Assembly (NCBI GenBank): GCA_902577075.1
Contig: CACGXV010000001.1
Span: 1-64,000 of the forward strand
Direction: 5' to 3'
Length of the DNA stretch: 64,000 nt
Origin: an uncultured Pelagibacteraceae bacterium
GTDB taxonomy: Bacteria; Pseudomonadota; Alphaproteobacteria; Pelagibacterales; Pelagibacteraceae
Shown here: positions 1-8,625 of the stretch, one piece after another
How positions within the stretch are numbered: position 1 is the first letter of the stretch
How the letters are laid out: each line of letters opens with the position of its first letter
The notes under the pieces: model-generated
Database searches by the model: none
The model's input: only the letters and a program-made list of their open reading frames with translations
Told to the model about the DNA's origin: nothing
Program-made: the position numbers and the translations under genes

Positions 1-830
1 TAGATTATGATGCAATTAACAAAATTTTAATTAAAAAAAAAGTGGTAGCCCCATCTTTAATATCTCAAAATTATAAAAAAAATTATATAGAAATAGAAGA
101 TTTCGGAGATTTAACAGTTTTTGAAAAATTTAAAAATAATAAAACTAACAAAAAAAATTACTATATAAAAATTTTAGATCTACTGTCAAAAATAAATAAA
201 ATAAAAATTAAAAAACAAAAAACATTTTTGAAAACAAACTTCAAAGTTCCGAACTACACCACAAAAATGCTATTAGATGAATCTAATTTATTTATAGATT
301 GGTATTTACAAAAATACTTTAAAGGTAAAAAAAAACATTTTTTAGAAAAAGAGTTAAAAAAAATATTTAAAAAATTATTAAGAAATATTTCATACCATAA
401 GAAAGTTTTTGTACACAGAGATTTTCACGTATCCAATATAATGATAACTAAAAAGGGTTTAGGACTGCTCGACAGTCAGGATGCAGTATATGGTAATATT
501 GCATACGATTTAGCTTCTTTAATTGATGATGTAAGGTTTAAAACAAATACAAAAATCAAGGATTTTATTTTTCAAGAATTCTTAAAAAAAAATAAAAATT
601 TAGATTATAAAAAATTCAAAAACGATTTTGAGATTTTATCTGTACTTAGAAACTTGAAAATAATTGGTATATTTTCTCGTTTATCTACGAGAGATAAAAA
701 AAAAAAATATCTCAAACTTATACCGTATGCTTGGAAACTAATTGAACTTAGAACAAGCAAAAACCCCATATTTAATGACTTAAATTGTCTTTTGATTAAA
801 AATTTTGATAAAAAAAGAAAATTGATATGA
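1..830 (+). CDS. amgK: AmgK-like aminosugar kinase (APH fold), 5' end outside window
   Basis: This is an aminoglycoside-phosphotransferase-fold kinase, most likely the N-acetylmuramate/N-acetylglucosamine 1-kinase of peptidoglycan recycling. The frame has no stop back to base 3, so the gene runs off the left edge; the GTG at 42 is internal, not the start. The visible part (about 275 residues) holds the end of the N-lobe (VAPSLISQN, then IEIEDFGD), the catalytic loop HRDFHVSN at about 414-437, and the metal-binding segment GLLDSQDA followed by YDLASLIDD. The next gene, which overlaps it by four bases (ATGA), is a MurU-like nucleotidyltransferase, the known partner of AmgK. In many alphaproteobacteria the kinase is fused to a TsaE-like ATPase; the missing N-terminus could carry that. 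The specific substrate is inferred from the pairing; the fold is clear. Confidence 0.8.
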   Translation, partial: DYDAINKILIKKKVVAPSLISQNYKKNYIEIEDFGDLTVFEKFKNNKTNKKNYYIKILDLLSKINKIKIKKQKTFLKTNFKVPNYTTKMLLDESNLFIDWYLQKYFKGKKKHFLEKELKKIFKKLLRNISYHKKVFVHRDFHVSNIMITKKGLGLLDSQDAVYGNIAYDLASLIDDVRFKTNTKIKDFIFQEFLKKNKNLDYKKFKNDFEILSVLRNLKIIGIFSRLSTRDKKKKYLKLIPYAWKLIELRTSKNPIFNDLNCLLIKNFDKKRKLI

Positions 831-1513
831 AAGTTAAAACTGCTTTAATTCTTTGTGCTGGGTTTGGTAAGAGGGTTCAACCAATAACAGATACAATACC
901 CAAACCTTTAATTAATTATAAAGATGAAACTTTATTAGAAAATACTATTAAATTTTTAATAAAAATAAAAATAAGCAAAATTAAAATAAACGTATTTTAT
1001 TTAAAAGAAAAAATAATTAGTTTTATTGAAAGTAAAAATTTTCCAATAAATATAGAAATTGTTGATGATGGTGAAACAATTTTAGGTACAGGCGGTGGAA
1101 TTTTAAGCCTTATTAATAAATCTGATGAAGAGGATGTATTAGTTATTAATCCAGATACAATTTGGGATGATAATTTCATAAGCTCAGTTATAAATATGGA
1201 AAATATCTATTTCGAAAAAAAAATTAAAAATATTTTATTGGTTGTAAATAATGCATCGTGTTTTGATCAAAGATTTAATGGAGATTTTGAGATAAAAAAT
1301 AATATTTTATTTAAAGAAAAAATTAATAATTTTAAATATACAGGATGTCAAATATTCAACAAAGATATAATTTCTCATAAGCAACTAAATTATTTTCCTA
1401 TATCTGAAATATGGGATACTCTTTTAAGAGAGAGCAAACTTTATGGTTATGAACATAAAGGGGAGTTTAAGCATCTAACCGATTTTGAAATATATGAAAA
1501 ATTATTTATTTAG
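827..1513 (+). CDS. murU: MurU-like sugar-1-phosphate nucleotidyltransferase
   Basis: This 228-residue NTP-transferase-fold enzyme would convert N-acetylmuramate 1-phosphate to UDP-MurNAc. The N-terminus has the signature LCAGFGKRVQPITDTIPKPL (residues about 9-28), with the G-x-G-x-R nucleotide loop and the PKPL lysine. GTGGGI at about residue 86 and NPDTIW (residue about 107) supply the sugar-binding and metal-binding positions. Length fits stand-alone MurU (about 220-240 residues). Its start overlaps the kinase stop as ATGA, so the two are translationally coupled, as expected of the cell-wall recycling pair that bypasses de novo UDP-MurNAc synthesis. A general mannose-1-phosphate guanylyltransferase role cannot be excluded from sequence alone. 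The stop is shared tail-to-tail with gpmA on the other strand. Confidence 0.8.
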   Translation: MKVKTALILCAGFGKRVQPITDTIPKPLINYKDETLLENTIKFLIKIKISKIKINVFYLKEKIISFIESKNFPINIEIVDDGETILGTGGGILSLINKSDEEDVLVINPDTIWDDNFISSVINMENIYFEKKIKNILLVVNNASCFDQRFNGDFEIKNNILFKEKINNFKYTGCQIFNKDIISHKQLNYFPISEIWDTLLRESKLYGYEHKGEFKHLTDFEIYEKLFI

Positions 1514-2220
1514 AAAACTAAAAGGTCCTTTGCTCTATCTTTATCTAAGTAACTAGCATTTTTAATTTTTCCTTTTTCAGTTTTTATTAATAAAGGATTA
1601 CCCGTTGGTATTTCTAGACTCGAAATTTTTTTGTTGTCTAAATCAAATAGATATTTACACAATGATCTAATTGAATTTCCATGAGCTGAAACAATTATAT
1701 TTTTATCTAATTTTGGCTCTATGTTCTTTTTATAGAAGGGTATTACTCTTTCGTAAGTATTTTTTAACGACTCAGTATCAGGGATCTTGTCTCTTGGAAC
1801 ATTTTTGTATATATCAATATTTAATGGGTGATATGGACTTGTTTTTTTAAGAGCCTCTGGTGGATTATCCCAGGACCTTCTAAAATTATGAATTTTTTCT
1901 TCACCATAAAGCTTTTTCATTTCATCTTTATTTAAACCTGTTAAAGCTCCGTAATGCCTCTCATTTAATTCCCATGCATTTATAATCTCCTGATTTTTTA
2001 CTCTCATAGTATTTAATATTAAATTCAGAGTCTCAATCGATCTTGTTTGTAAAGATGTGTAAAAATAAGATAATTCAATACCTAATTTCTTTATTAATTC
2101 TCCTGCTTTACAAGCTTCAAGCTTACCTTTAGCGGCTAAATCTACATCTACCCAGCCTGTGAAACGATTTTCTAGATTCCATTCACTTTGCCCATGTCTT
2201 ACAAGAATTAAATAATTCAT
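1510..2220 (-). CDS. gpmA: 2,3-bisphosphoglycerate-dependent phosphoglycerate mutase
   Basis: This enzyme interconverts 3- and 2-phosphoglycerate in glycolysis and gluconeogenesis through a phosphohistidine. The sequence has the catalytic RHG motif at residues 8-10 within LVRHGQSEWN, the substrate loop FTGWVDVDL, ELNERHYGALTGLNK in the middle, and the second histidine in VSAHGNS (about residue 180). At 236 residues it is full length for the cofactor-dependent family. The start is an ATG at 2218-2220, with a 64-base divergent gap to the next gene. The last four bases (TTAG) are shared with the stop of the murU-like gene. Other histidine-phosphatase relatives are shorter and lack the RHYG segment, so the assignment is secure. 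Confidence 0.93.
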   Translation of the reverse strand: MNYLILVRHGQSEWNLENRFTGWVDVDLAAKGKLEACKAGELIKKLGIELSYFYTSLQTRSIETLNLILNTMRVKNQEIINAWELNERHYGALTGLNKDEMKKLYGEEKIHNFRRSWDNPPEALKKTSPYHPLNIDIYKNVPRDKIPDTESLKNTYERVIPFYKKNIEPKLDKNIIVSAHGNSIRSLCKYLFDLDNKKISSLEIPTGNPLLIKTEKGKIKNASYLDKDRAKDLLVF

Positions 2221-2250
2221 AAATTTAATACAAATATAAATTAAATTTGA

Positions 2251-2278
2251 TTGACATAAAGCTAAATCTTTTTATTTT
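2251..2278 (+). promoter_or_regulatory. Candidate promoter of the DUF1476 gene, leaderless geometry
   Basis: A perfect -35 box TTGACA (2251-2256) is followed after 16 bases by TATTTT (2273-2278). Transcription would begin about 6-7 bases later, at or just before the ATG at 2285. No Shine-Dalgarno sequence is visible before that ATG, which fits a leaderless transcript. This is inferred from sequence only. Confidence 0.5.
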
Positions 2279-2284
2279 GTTACA

Positions 2285-2593
2285 ATGAGTTCATTTGAGG
2301 ATAGAAAAAAAAGTTTTGAAAAGAAATTTGCTCATGATCAAGAGCTTCAATTTAAAGTTAGCGCAAGAAGAAATAAATATTTAGGAGAATGGGTATCTCA
2401 AATACTTGGTTACAATTCAGATCAAGAAAAAGAATATATTCAATCAGTAATAAAGGCAGATTTTGCTGAAGCAGGCGATGAAGATGTTTTTAGAAAAATC
2501 AAAGAAGATCTAAAAGAAAAAAATATATCAGATGAGGAATTACGAAAAAAGATGGATGAGTTAAATGAAAAAGCTAAAACTGACTTTAGTTAG
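2285..2593 (+). CDS. F1-ATPase zeta inhibitor subunit (DUF1476)
   Basis: This 102-residue protein of the alphaproteobacterial DUF1476 family inhibits the hydrolytic activity of F1FO-ATP synthase; the family was characterised as the zeta subunit in Paracoccus. The N-terminus FEDRKKSFEKKFAHDQEL is the inhibitory-region signature. It is followed by FKVSARRNKYLGEW and a helical C-terminal half rich in acidic and lysine residues. Length is typical of the family (about 105). The ATG at 2285 has no Shine-Dalgarno but a good promoter directly upstream. It overlaps the following nuclease gene by 29 bases. This family is nearly restricted to Alphaproteobacteria and so is a useful taxonomic marker here. 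Confidence 0.88.
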   Translation: MSSFEDRKKSFEKKFAHDQELQFKVSARRNKYLGEWVSQILGYNSDQEKEYIQSVIKADFAEAGDEDVFRKIKEDLKEKNISDEELRKKMDELNEKAKTDFS

Positions 2594-3080
2594 TTTTTTT
2601 TTTATTCTATTAAATATAAATATTTCATTTTCTTTAAATACTAATTTTAAAATAATTTCTGGAAAAGCAGTTATTACAGATGGTGATACGGTCAAAATAA
2701 ATAATAAAAAAATTCGTTTCAGTGGAATTGATGCTCCAGAAAGTTATTTTTTTGGAAAAAAACAAATATGTACTTTAAATAAAGTGGATATTTTTTGTGG
2801 AATATTGTCAAAAGATAAATTAGTTGAAAAAATAGGAAATCGATCTATTGATTGTAAAATTGAAAAAAATAAAGATCAATTCAATAGGTTATTAGGAGAG
2901 TGTTTTTTAGATAACGAGAGCCTATCAGTTTACATGGTCAAGAATGGCTATGCGTTTGATTACCCAAAATATTCTAAAGGAAAATTCAGTAAATATGAAA
3001 AATATGCAAAAGATCTTTCTTTAGGACTGTGGCAAATGAAATTCGAATATCCTTGGATATGGAGAAAAAAAAATAGATAA
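2565..3080 (+). CDS. Secreted thermonuclease-like (SNase) protein
   Basis: This 171-residue protein has a staphylococcal-nuclease fold. A hydrophobic N-terminus (residues about 5-23) looks like a signal peptide. The mature part contains TDGDTVKI (residues about 38-45), IRFSGIDAPE (50-59), an FNRLLGEC segment matching the catalytic second arginine region, and the C-terminal GLW motif. The pattern Asp/Asp-Thr, Arg, Glu and Arg of the calcium-dependent active site is present, so it should be an active periplasmic or exported nuclease. The ATG at 2565 lies inside the end of the DUF1476 gene, giving a 29-base overlap. A role in using extracellular DNA or RNA as a phosphorus source is plausible but inferred. 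Confidence 0.82.
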   Translation: MKKLKLTLVSFFFILLNINISFSLNTNFKIISGKAVITDGDTVKINNKKIRFSGIDAPESYFFGKKQICTLNKVDIFCGILSKDKLVEKIGNRSIDCKIEKNKDQFNRLLGECFLDNESLSVYMVKNGYAFDYPKYSKGKFSKYEKYAKDLSLGLWQMKFEYPWIWRKKNR

Positions 3081-3088
3081 TAAAAAGA

Positions 3089-3688
3089 GTGATTCGAAAT
3101 AATAAATTATATTTATTTATAATTCTAATTTTGGTTTCTGCATGCTCTTCTATACCTAAAAATACAGCTGATGGTTGTTCAATTTTTTCCGAAAGATATC
3201 TTTGGTATAAACATGCAAAAAAATCTGAACAAAAATGGGGAACACCTATTTATTTACAACTTGCAATTATTAAAATGGAGTCAGATTTTGATTGGTTGGC
3301 CAAACCACCTAGACAAAAATTGTTTAAAGTAATTCCATATAAAAGACCATCCAGTTCTTTTGGCTATTCTCAAGCTGTAAAAGGTACATGGAAGCAATAT
3401 AAAGAGGAAACTGGAAATAAATATGCTACCCGAACGAGGTTCAAGGATAGCGTAGATTTTATTGGTTGGTATACAAATAAAACTGAAAAGATACTCAAAA
3501 TACCTAAAAACGATGCTTTTAGGCAGTATGTAGCTTATCATGAGGGATGGGGGAATTATAAAAATTATAAAAATAAACAGAGAATTATTTTACTAGCAAA
3601 GAAGGTTGAAAACCAGTCAAAGAAATACAAAAGTCAACTTAATAAATGTAAAAACTCACTAACTACTAGAAAATATATTTTATTCTAA
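3089..3688 (+). CDS. Lytic-transglycosylase-like (SLT) lipoprotein
   Basis: This 199-residue protein has a lipoprotein signal: a hydrophobic stretch followed by the lipobox LVSAC at about residues 15-19. The mature part resembles the SLT lysozyme-like domain, with LAIIKMESDFDW carrying the expected catalytic glutamate, SSSFGYSQAVKGTW matching the G-Y-x-Q element, and a YVAYHEGWGNY segment near the C-terminus. It would cleave or bind peptidoglycan at the outer membrane. The start is GTG at 3089, eight bases after the nuclease stop, preceded by AAAAAGA. The stop overlaps the RND pump gene tail-to-tail by four bases (CTAA). The fold call is good; catalytic activity is an inference from the conserved glutamate. 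Confidence 0.75.
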   Translation: MIRNNKLYLFIILILVSACSSIPKNTADGCSIFSERYLWYKHAKKSEQKWGTPIYLQLAIIKMESDFDWLAKPPRQKLFKVIPYKRPSSSFGYSQAVKGTWKQYKEETGNKYATRTRFKDSVDFIGWYTNKTEKILKIPKNDAFRQYVAYHEGWGNYKNYKNKQRIILLAKKVENQSKKYKSQLNKCKNSLTTRKYILF

Positions 3689-6600
3689 TTTAGCTGTTTT
3701 TTTAGCTCTATATCAACAGCATCAATTCTCTTTGTATTCTTGGCAAGAGTTAAATACATAGTAGGAGTAACATACAAAGTAAAGAACGTAGAAATTATCA
3801 TTCCACCAAGTATTGTTGCTCCAACTGCGAGCCTAGAACCTTCTCCTGCTCCAGGTCCAATATTACCAATAACTAAAGGCAACATTGCTATCATAGTACT
3901 TAGTGATGTCATAATTATTGGTCTAAATCTTAAACTGCAAGCCTCTTTTACAGCTTTCTCAATATCTTTACCCTTAGTTCTTAATTGATTTGCATAATCA
4001 ACTATAAGAATACTATTCTTTGTTGAAATCCCTATAAGGATTACAAGCGCAATTTGTGAGAAAATATTTATTGATGAATTTAAAAATAATATAAATACTA
4101 AACCACCAAATACTGCGAGTGGGACAGTTAAAATAATTATAAAAGGATGAATAAAAGAATTAAAGGTTGCAGACATTACGAGATAAGCAGTTAATAAAGC
4201 TAGGGCAAAAATTATATAAAGTTCGTTACTTGTTTCTTTTAATTCTTCTGATTTACCCTTCCAAGTAATTTGTTTATCAGGCGCAACTTTAGTCATTGTC
4301 TCTTCAAGATATCTTATTGCTTCAGCTAAAGTATATCCTTCACTTATATTTGCAGATATCGTCACAGCTCTTTGCCTATTGTACCTTGATAATTTACTTG
4401 CAGTTCCCTTTTCATTAAATTCTACTAAATTTGAAAGTGAAACTAAGTTTCCAGTTTTTTCTGATCTAACAAATATTTTACTTAAACTTTCCTTATCTTT
4501 TCTATCCTCTAAGTATTGTTGTAAAATTATAGGATACTCTTTGCCAAGTTGATTAAATTTTGTAACTATTTTGCCACCATATAATGTCTCTAGTGTTTGT
4601 CCAATAGCCTCTGCAGATATCCCCAAGTCTTTTGCTTTTATTTTATTAATCTTTATATTTACTTCCGGTTTATTTCTACTGTAATCAGACTCTAATCTTG
4701 ATAAATTTCTGTTTTTCCTAAGCATTCTAATAACTTGATTTTGAATTTGTTCTAGCTCTTCGTAAGTATTTCCATAAATAACCATTTGGACAGGCTTATT
4801 GTAACTCGAAACCCTTATAGATTGAGGAGATATAGGAAAAGCCAGTGTTTGAGGCACAGTAACAATTTTACCTATAGCTTGTCTCATAATTGTTTGAGAG
4901 CTTTGCTTTCTATTTTTCCAATTATCTAAAAGTGAAATGATTAAAAAACTATTTTCAGAGCCAAATCCTGGGACAATCATAAGAAATCTATTGTATGGGC
5001 TATTTTCCTTATCTAGTAATGGTATCAGTCTTTTTTCAACGTCCTCGGCTCTTTTTTGAGTATACTGAAAAGAACTGCCCTCATCTGTAAAACCAATTAC
5101 CAAATATACACCTCTATCTTCCATTGGTAATAGTTCTTTTTTTGTATAATTATATAAAGCGGCCGAGCCAACAATGATTAAAATAATAAACGTTATAATT
5201 GTTTTTTTTCTATTGATCCAAAATACTAAAGTTTCTGAATAAAAATTTAAAAAACCTTGGAAAAATTTATCAAACCTTTTCGTCAGAAAATTTGACTTTT
5301 TCTTTTTATCAAGAAACTTACTTCCAAGCATTGGAGAAAGTGTTAATGCAACGAACGATGAGACAACTATTGCAAATGATAAGGCAATAGCGGTCTCTTT
5401 AAATAAAGTACCAGCAATTCCCTCTATAAAAATTAAAGGTAAAAAAACTGCAACTAATATCAGAGTTGTTGCAATAATAGCAAAAGTAATTTGTTTTGAA
5501 CCTTTGTATGCTGCTACTAATGGCGTTTCACCATTTTCGATTCTTCTATATATAGCATCAGTCATTATAACAGAATCGTCTGTTATAATTCCAATTGCTA
5601 AAATAAAACTTAATAAGACAAATATATTAATTGATAAGTCAAATATATATAAACCCAAAAAGGTTGCTATCAAACTTACTGGAAGAGCGATAGCCGGTAC
5701 TATTACTGCTTTAAGGTTTCCTAAAAATAAATAAATTATTATTACAACTAATATAAATGCAATAATTAAGGTTTTATAAACTTCATTGATAGCTTCACCG
5801 ATATATGTTGCTCTATTGAATGCTATTTCTAAATTTAAATCTCCTGGTAAAGTTTTCCTAACTTCTTCAATTTTTTTATTAATATCTTTGGATAGTTCTA
5901 CGGTAGATGCACCACTTCTTGCATAAATTCCTATTCCCATAGTTTTTAAATTTAAAGCTCCTTTGCTTTGAGCTCTAAATAAAACTTTTTCAGTTACTGG
6001 ACCTAATTCAAGATTTGCAACATCAGATAATCTTACAACGTTATCTTTAGCCTTCTTTATCGGAAGTTGTTTCAGTTTTTCCAAGTCGTTATAAGATTTG
6101 TCGATATTAATTGTGAGATCAATATTTTCTGCCTCTAAAGTACCAGCTGGTAATCTCACATTTTCATTTCTAAGTGATCTCTCAACCTCTTGTATTGTTA
6201 GATTATTCGCTGCCAACTTGATTGGATCAATCCATACTCTTATGCTGAGCTCTCTTAATCCGCCAGTTCTTATCCGACCAACATTTTTAATGCTTGAAAA
6301 CTGATCAACCAAATACCTCTCCGCGTAATCTCCAAGTTCAAGGTCTGTCCATGTTTCTGAGGATAATGCTAGCCACATTGTTGTTGTAAAACCCGCAGAT
6401 TGTTTAAGTATTCTAGGCGCATCCGCCTCTGAGGGAAGTTTTCCAACTATTCTAGCTACTCTTTCTCTTACATCGTTTGCAGCATTATCAAGATCAATAT
6501 CTGTATCGAACTCTATATTTATAGTACTTTTTCCATTCTCTGATTTTGCATCAATATTTTTTATTCCTTCTGCTCCACCAATTACTTCTTCAATTACCTG

Positions 6601-6795
6601 AGTTACTTCTTCATCAACAATAGGAGCTGAAGCCGAAGCATATTTCACTTGAACTTGAACTACAGGTGGTTGTAAACCGGATGGAAGTTCTCTAACAGGC
6701 AACTTTGAAAAAACAAAAGTACCAAAAACAACCAATATTAAAGATAACACCCAAGATAATGCTGGTCTTCTAATACTTACATCAGTTAAATACAT
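3685..6795 (-). CDS. RND multidrug efflux transporter, inner-membrane pump
   Basis: This is a full-length (1036 residues) AcrB/MdtB-type proton-driven pump. The N-terminal helix starts SIRRPALSWVLSLILVVFG. The proton-relay aspartates are in GIITDDSVIMTDA (TM4) and the partner lysine in ISTKNSILIVDYAN (TM10). Late repeats include FRPIIMTSLSTM and GAGEGSRLAVG. Two large periplasmic loops and twelve predicted membrane helices fit hydrophobe/amphiphile exporters (HAE1). The membrane-fusion partner lies immediately upstream on the same strand with an 8-base gap, so the two form an operon. No TolC-type outer membrane channel lies in the window. Substrates cannot be read from the sequence. Confidence 0.93.
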   Translation of the reverse strand: MYLTDVSIRRPALSWVLSLILVVFGTFVFSKLPVRELPSGLQPPVVQVQVKYASASAPIVDEEVTQVIEEVIGGAEGIKNIDAKSENGKSTINIEFDTDIDLDNAANDVRERVARIVGKLPSEADAPRILKQSAGFTTTMWLALSSETWTDLELGDYAERYLVDQFSSIKNVGRIRTGGLRELSIRVWIDPIKLAANNLTIQEVERSLRNENVRLPAGTLEAENIDLTINIDKSYNDLEKLKQLPIKKAKDNVVRLSDVANLELGPVTEKVLFRAQSKGALNLKTMGIGIYARSGASTVELSKDINKKIEEVRKTLPGDLNLEIAFNRATYIGEAINEVYKTLIIAFILVVIIIYLFLGNLKAVIVPAIALPVSLIATFLGLYIFDLSINIFVLLSFILAIGIITDDSVIMTDAIYRRIENGETPLVAAYKGSKQITFAIIATTLILVAVFLPLIFIEGIAGTLFKETAIALSFAIVVSSFVALTLSPMLGSKFLDKKKKSNFLTKRFDKFFQGFLNFYSETLVFWINRKKTIITFIILIIVGSAALYNYTKKELLPMEDRGVYLVIGFTDEGSSFQYTQKRAEDVEKRLIPLLDKENSPYNRFLMIVPGFGSENSFLIISLLDNWKNRKQSSQTIMRQAIGKIVTVPQTLAFPISPQSIRVSSYNKPVQMVIYGNTYEELEQIQNQVIRMLRKNRNLSRLESDYSRNKPEVNIKINKIKAKDLGISAEAIGQTLETLYGGKIVTKFNQLGKEYPIILQQYLEDRKDKESLSKIFVRSEKTGNLVSLSNLVEFNEKGTASKLSRYNRQRAVTISANISEGYTLAEAIRYLEETMTKVAPDKQITWKGKSEELKETSNELYIIFALALLTAYLVMSATFNSFIHPFIIILTVPLAVFGGLVFILFLNSSINIFSQIALVILIGISTKNSILIVDYANQLRTKGKDIEKAVKEACSLRFRPIIMTSLSTMIAMLPLVIGNIGPGAGEGSRLAVGATILGGMIISTFFTLYVTPTMYLTLAKNTKRIDAVDIELKKQLN

Positions 6796-6803
6796 TTAAT
6801 TAT

Positions 6804-7805
6804 TTATTTTTTATCTTCTTTTTTTTGTGAATCCGACTTACCAAACAAATTCTTTATCCAGTCAAACTTACTTTTTTTTGCTTCTGAATTATTGGATTTG
6901 TCTTTTTTTCCCCAAGCGGATTTACCTTTTTTAGCTCCATCTTTAATAGGTTTTATTTTGCCATTTGGCCTTACTTTCTTAAGACCTTCAGCAACAACTA
7001 CATCACCTTTATTTAATCCAGATTTGACTTCAAGATATCCTTGACTTCTATTGCCAACTATAACCTCTACTCTATTAGTAACATTATTTTCATCTACTTT
7101 ATAAATATAAACTTTATTACCCTCCAAGATTACACTTGTATCAGGAATTCCTAAAGAATCTCTCTCGTTGTATTTTATAGAAACTTCCATCAATGCTCCT
7201 GGCAAGATTTCAGAATTTGAGTTTTGAAGTTTAACTCTAAGTCTAAGAGATCTATTGCTTACATCAATTTTACTTGCAATTGAGTCTACTTTACCTTGAT
7301 ATATTTTTTCTTTATTTCCAGAAAATCTTACATCAACACCTAATCCTTTTTTTACGAATGGAGCAAATATTTCTGGTACATCAACATCAATAAATAAAAA
7401 AGATGCATCTTCAATATCGATAACAACTGAGCTTTCTGAAACATTAATATCGTCTGAAAAGTTTCTTTTACCTATTACACCATCAAAAGGTGCTTTAATA
7501 GTTCTATTTTTTAATTTTGCTACAATATCTCCAGTTTTTACTTTAGTGTTATATTTTATCTCCTCTAAAATTTCATACTTTTCTATATTATAAGACTTAA
7601 CTTTTATTGGAACAGCTGTTCCAAACGTTTCAATTATATTTTGGAATTTTCTTTGTTCAACAGTTTTAACTATTATCCCTGGCGGTGGTCTTTTGCTAAA
7701 TTTTTTTTTAAAGTGATTACCAATCATTGTTCTTGCAATGATTACACCAGCGATAATCATAAAAAATATTACAATAATAGTTGTTACTTTTGTTGATCTT
7801 TTCAT
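6804..7805 (-). CDS. RND efflux periplasmic adaptor lacking the alpha-hairpin
   Basis: This membrane-fusion protein (333 residues) couples the downstream RND pump to an outer-membrane channel. One N-terminal anchor helix (residues about 8-26) is followed by the lipoyl half-motif VKTGDIVAKL (89-98). That runs straight into the second half TIKAPFDGVIG (102-112). In typical adaptors 60-90 residues of alpha-helical hairpin separate these two halves; here only three residues do. The beta-barrel (SNRSLRLRVKL, LPGALMEV) and membrane-proximal segments are present. The C-terminal 50 or so residues are a lysine-rich tail that I cannot assign. Gene order adaptor then pump, 8 bases apart, is normal for this system. 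Confidence 0.88.
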   Translation of the reverse strand: MKRSTKVTTIIVIFFMIIAGVIIARTMIGNHFKKKFSKRPPPGIIVKTVEQRKFQNIIETFGTAVPIKVKSYNIEKYEILEEIKYNTKVKTGDIVAKLKNRTIKAPFDGVIGKRNFSDDINVSESSVVIDIEDASFLFIDVDVPEIFAPFVKKGLGVDVRFSGNKEKIYQGKVDSIASKIDVSNRSLRLRVKLQNSNSEILPGALMEVSIKYNERDSLGIPDTSVILEGNKVYIYKVDENNVTNRVEVIVGNRSQGYLEVKSGLNKGDVVVAEGLKKVRPNGKIKPIKDGAKKGKSAWGKKDKSNNSEAKKSKFDWIKNLFGKSDSQKKEDKK

Positions 7806-7808
7806 ATT

Positions 7809-8624
7809 CTACAATTTTCCATATTCAGCCCATGACCCGTCATAAACTGTAGGAGAATATGTATTATTTACCAGGGAATATGCAAGACTTAAAACACAAG
7901 CAGTAATACCAGAACCGCATGAAAAAACTCTATTGTTATCATTAGAATCAATTATTTCGTCGAATTTTTTTGAAATTTCAGATCTATTTTTAAACGTATT
8001 GTCCTTAGCGTTAATAACTTCTTTAAATGGAAGACATAGAGAATTTGGTATAGATCCACTTCTAACATTTTTTCTTGGATCTGGCACAGTTCCATCAAAT
8101 CTTTCCTTACTTCTCGCATCAATAACTTTAAAATTATTTGTTTTTATGTTGTCATTGATTTCGTCAATGTTTTTAACAAGATGTTTATTTTCTCTAGCAA
8201 AATATTTCGTCTCTAAAATATTTGTATTTTCATTGGTTGTAATTTTTTTTTCTATTTTCCATTTTTTTAACCCACCATCCAAAACGCTGACTAAATCTTT
8301 ATCATGACCAAAATAAATAAAATTAAACCAACCTCTACATGAACTCACCACATCTGAATTATCATAAATTACTATTCTATCTTGATTTGAGATACCTAAA
8401 GAAGACACAATTTCTTCCCATTTTTCTCTTGTTGGAAGCATATGAGGTAATTCGGTATTCTGCTCTGAGTTTTTGTCCAAGTCAAAAAAAATTGCTCCTG
8501 GAATATGTTCACTCAAATATTCTTCATAAGGATTTCTATTTATTCCTGGCATATGCCAAGAACAGTCTATGATTTTTACACTATTTAAATTTTTTTCTAA
8601 CCAATCAGATGAGACAAGTGACAT
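7809..8624 (-). CDS. sseA: 3-mercaptopyruvate/thiosulfate sulfurtransferase
   Basis: This 271-residue protein has two rhodanese domains. The N-terminal inactive domain contains IIDCSWHMP and VIYDNSDVVSSCRGWF. The C-terminal catalytic domain contains VIDARSKERFDG and the active-site loop CGSGITA with its cysteine at about residue 237. CGSG[VI]TA is the mercaptopyruvate-sulfurtransferase version of the loop, unlike the CRxGx[RT] of thiosulfate sulfurtransferases. The enzyme would move sulfane sulfur from 3-mercaptopyruvate to thiol acceptors. Its ATG is one base after the msrA stop and its stop is three bases before the RND adaptor start, so these genes are probably one transcription unit. Confidence 0.9.
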   Translation of the reverse strand: MSLVSSDWLEKNLNSVKIIDCSWHMPGINRNPYEEYLSEHIPGAIFFDLDKNSEQNTELPHMLPTREKWEEIVSSLGISNQDRIVIYDNSDVVSSCRGWFNFIYFGHDKDLVSVLDGGLKKWKIEKKITTNENTNILETKYFARENKHLVKNIDEINDNIKTNNFKVIDARSKERFDGTVPDPRKNVRSGSIPNSLCLPFKEVINAKDNTFKNRSEISKKFDEIIDSNDNNRVFSCGSGITACVLSLAYSLVNNTYSPTVYDGSWAEYGKL

Positions 8625-8625
8625 T

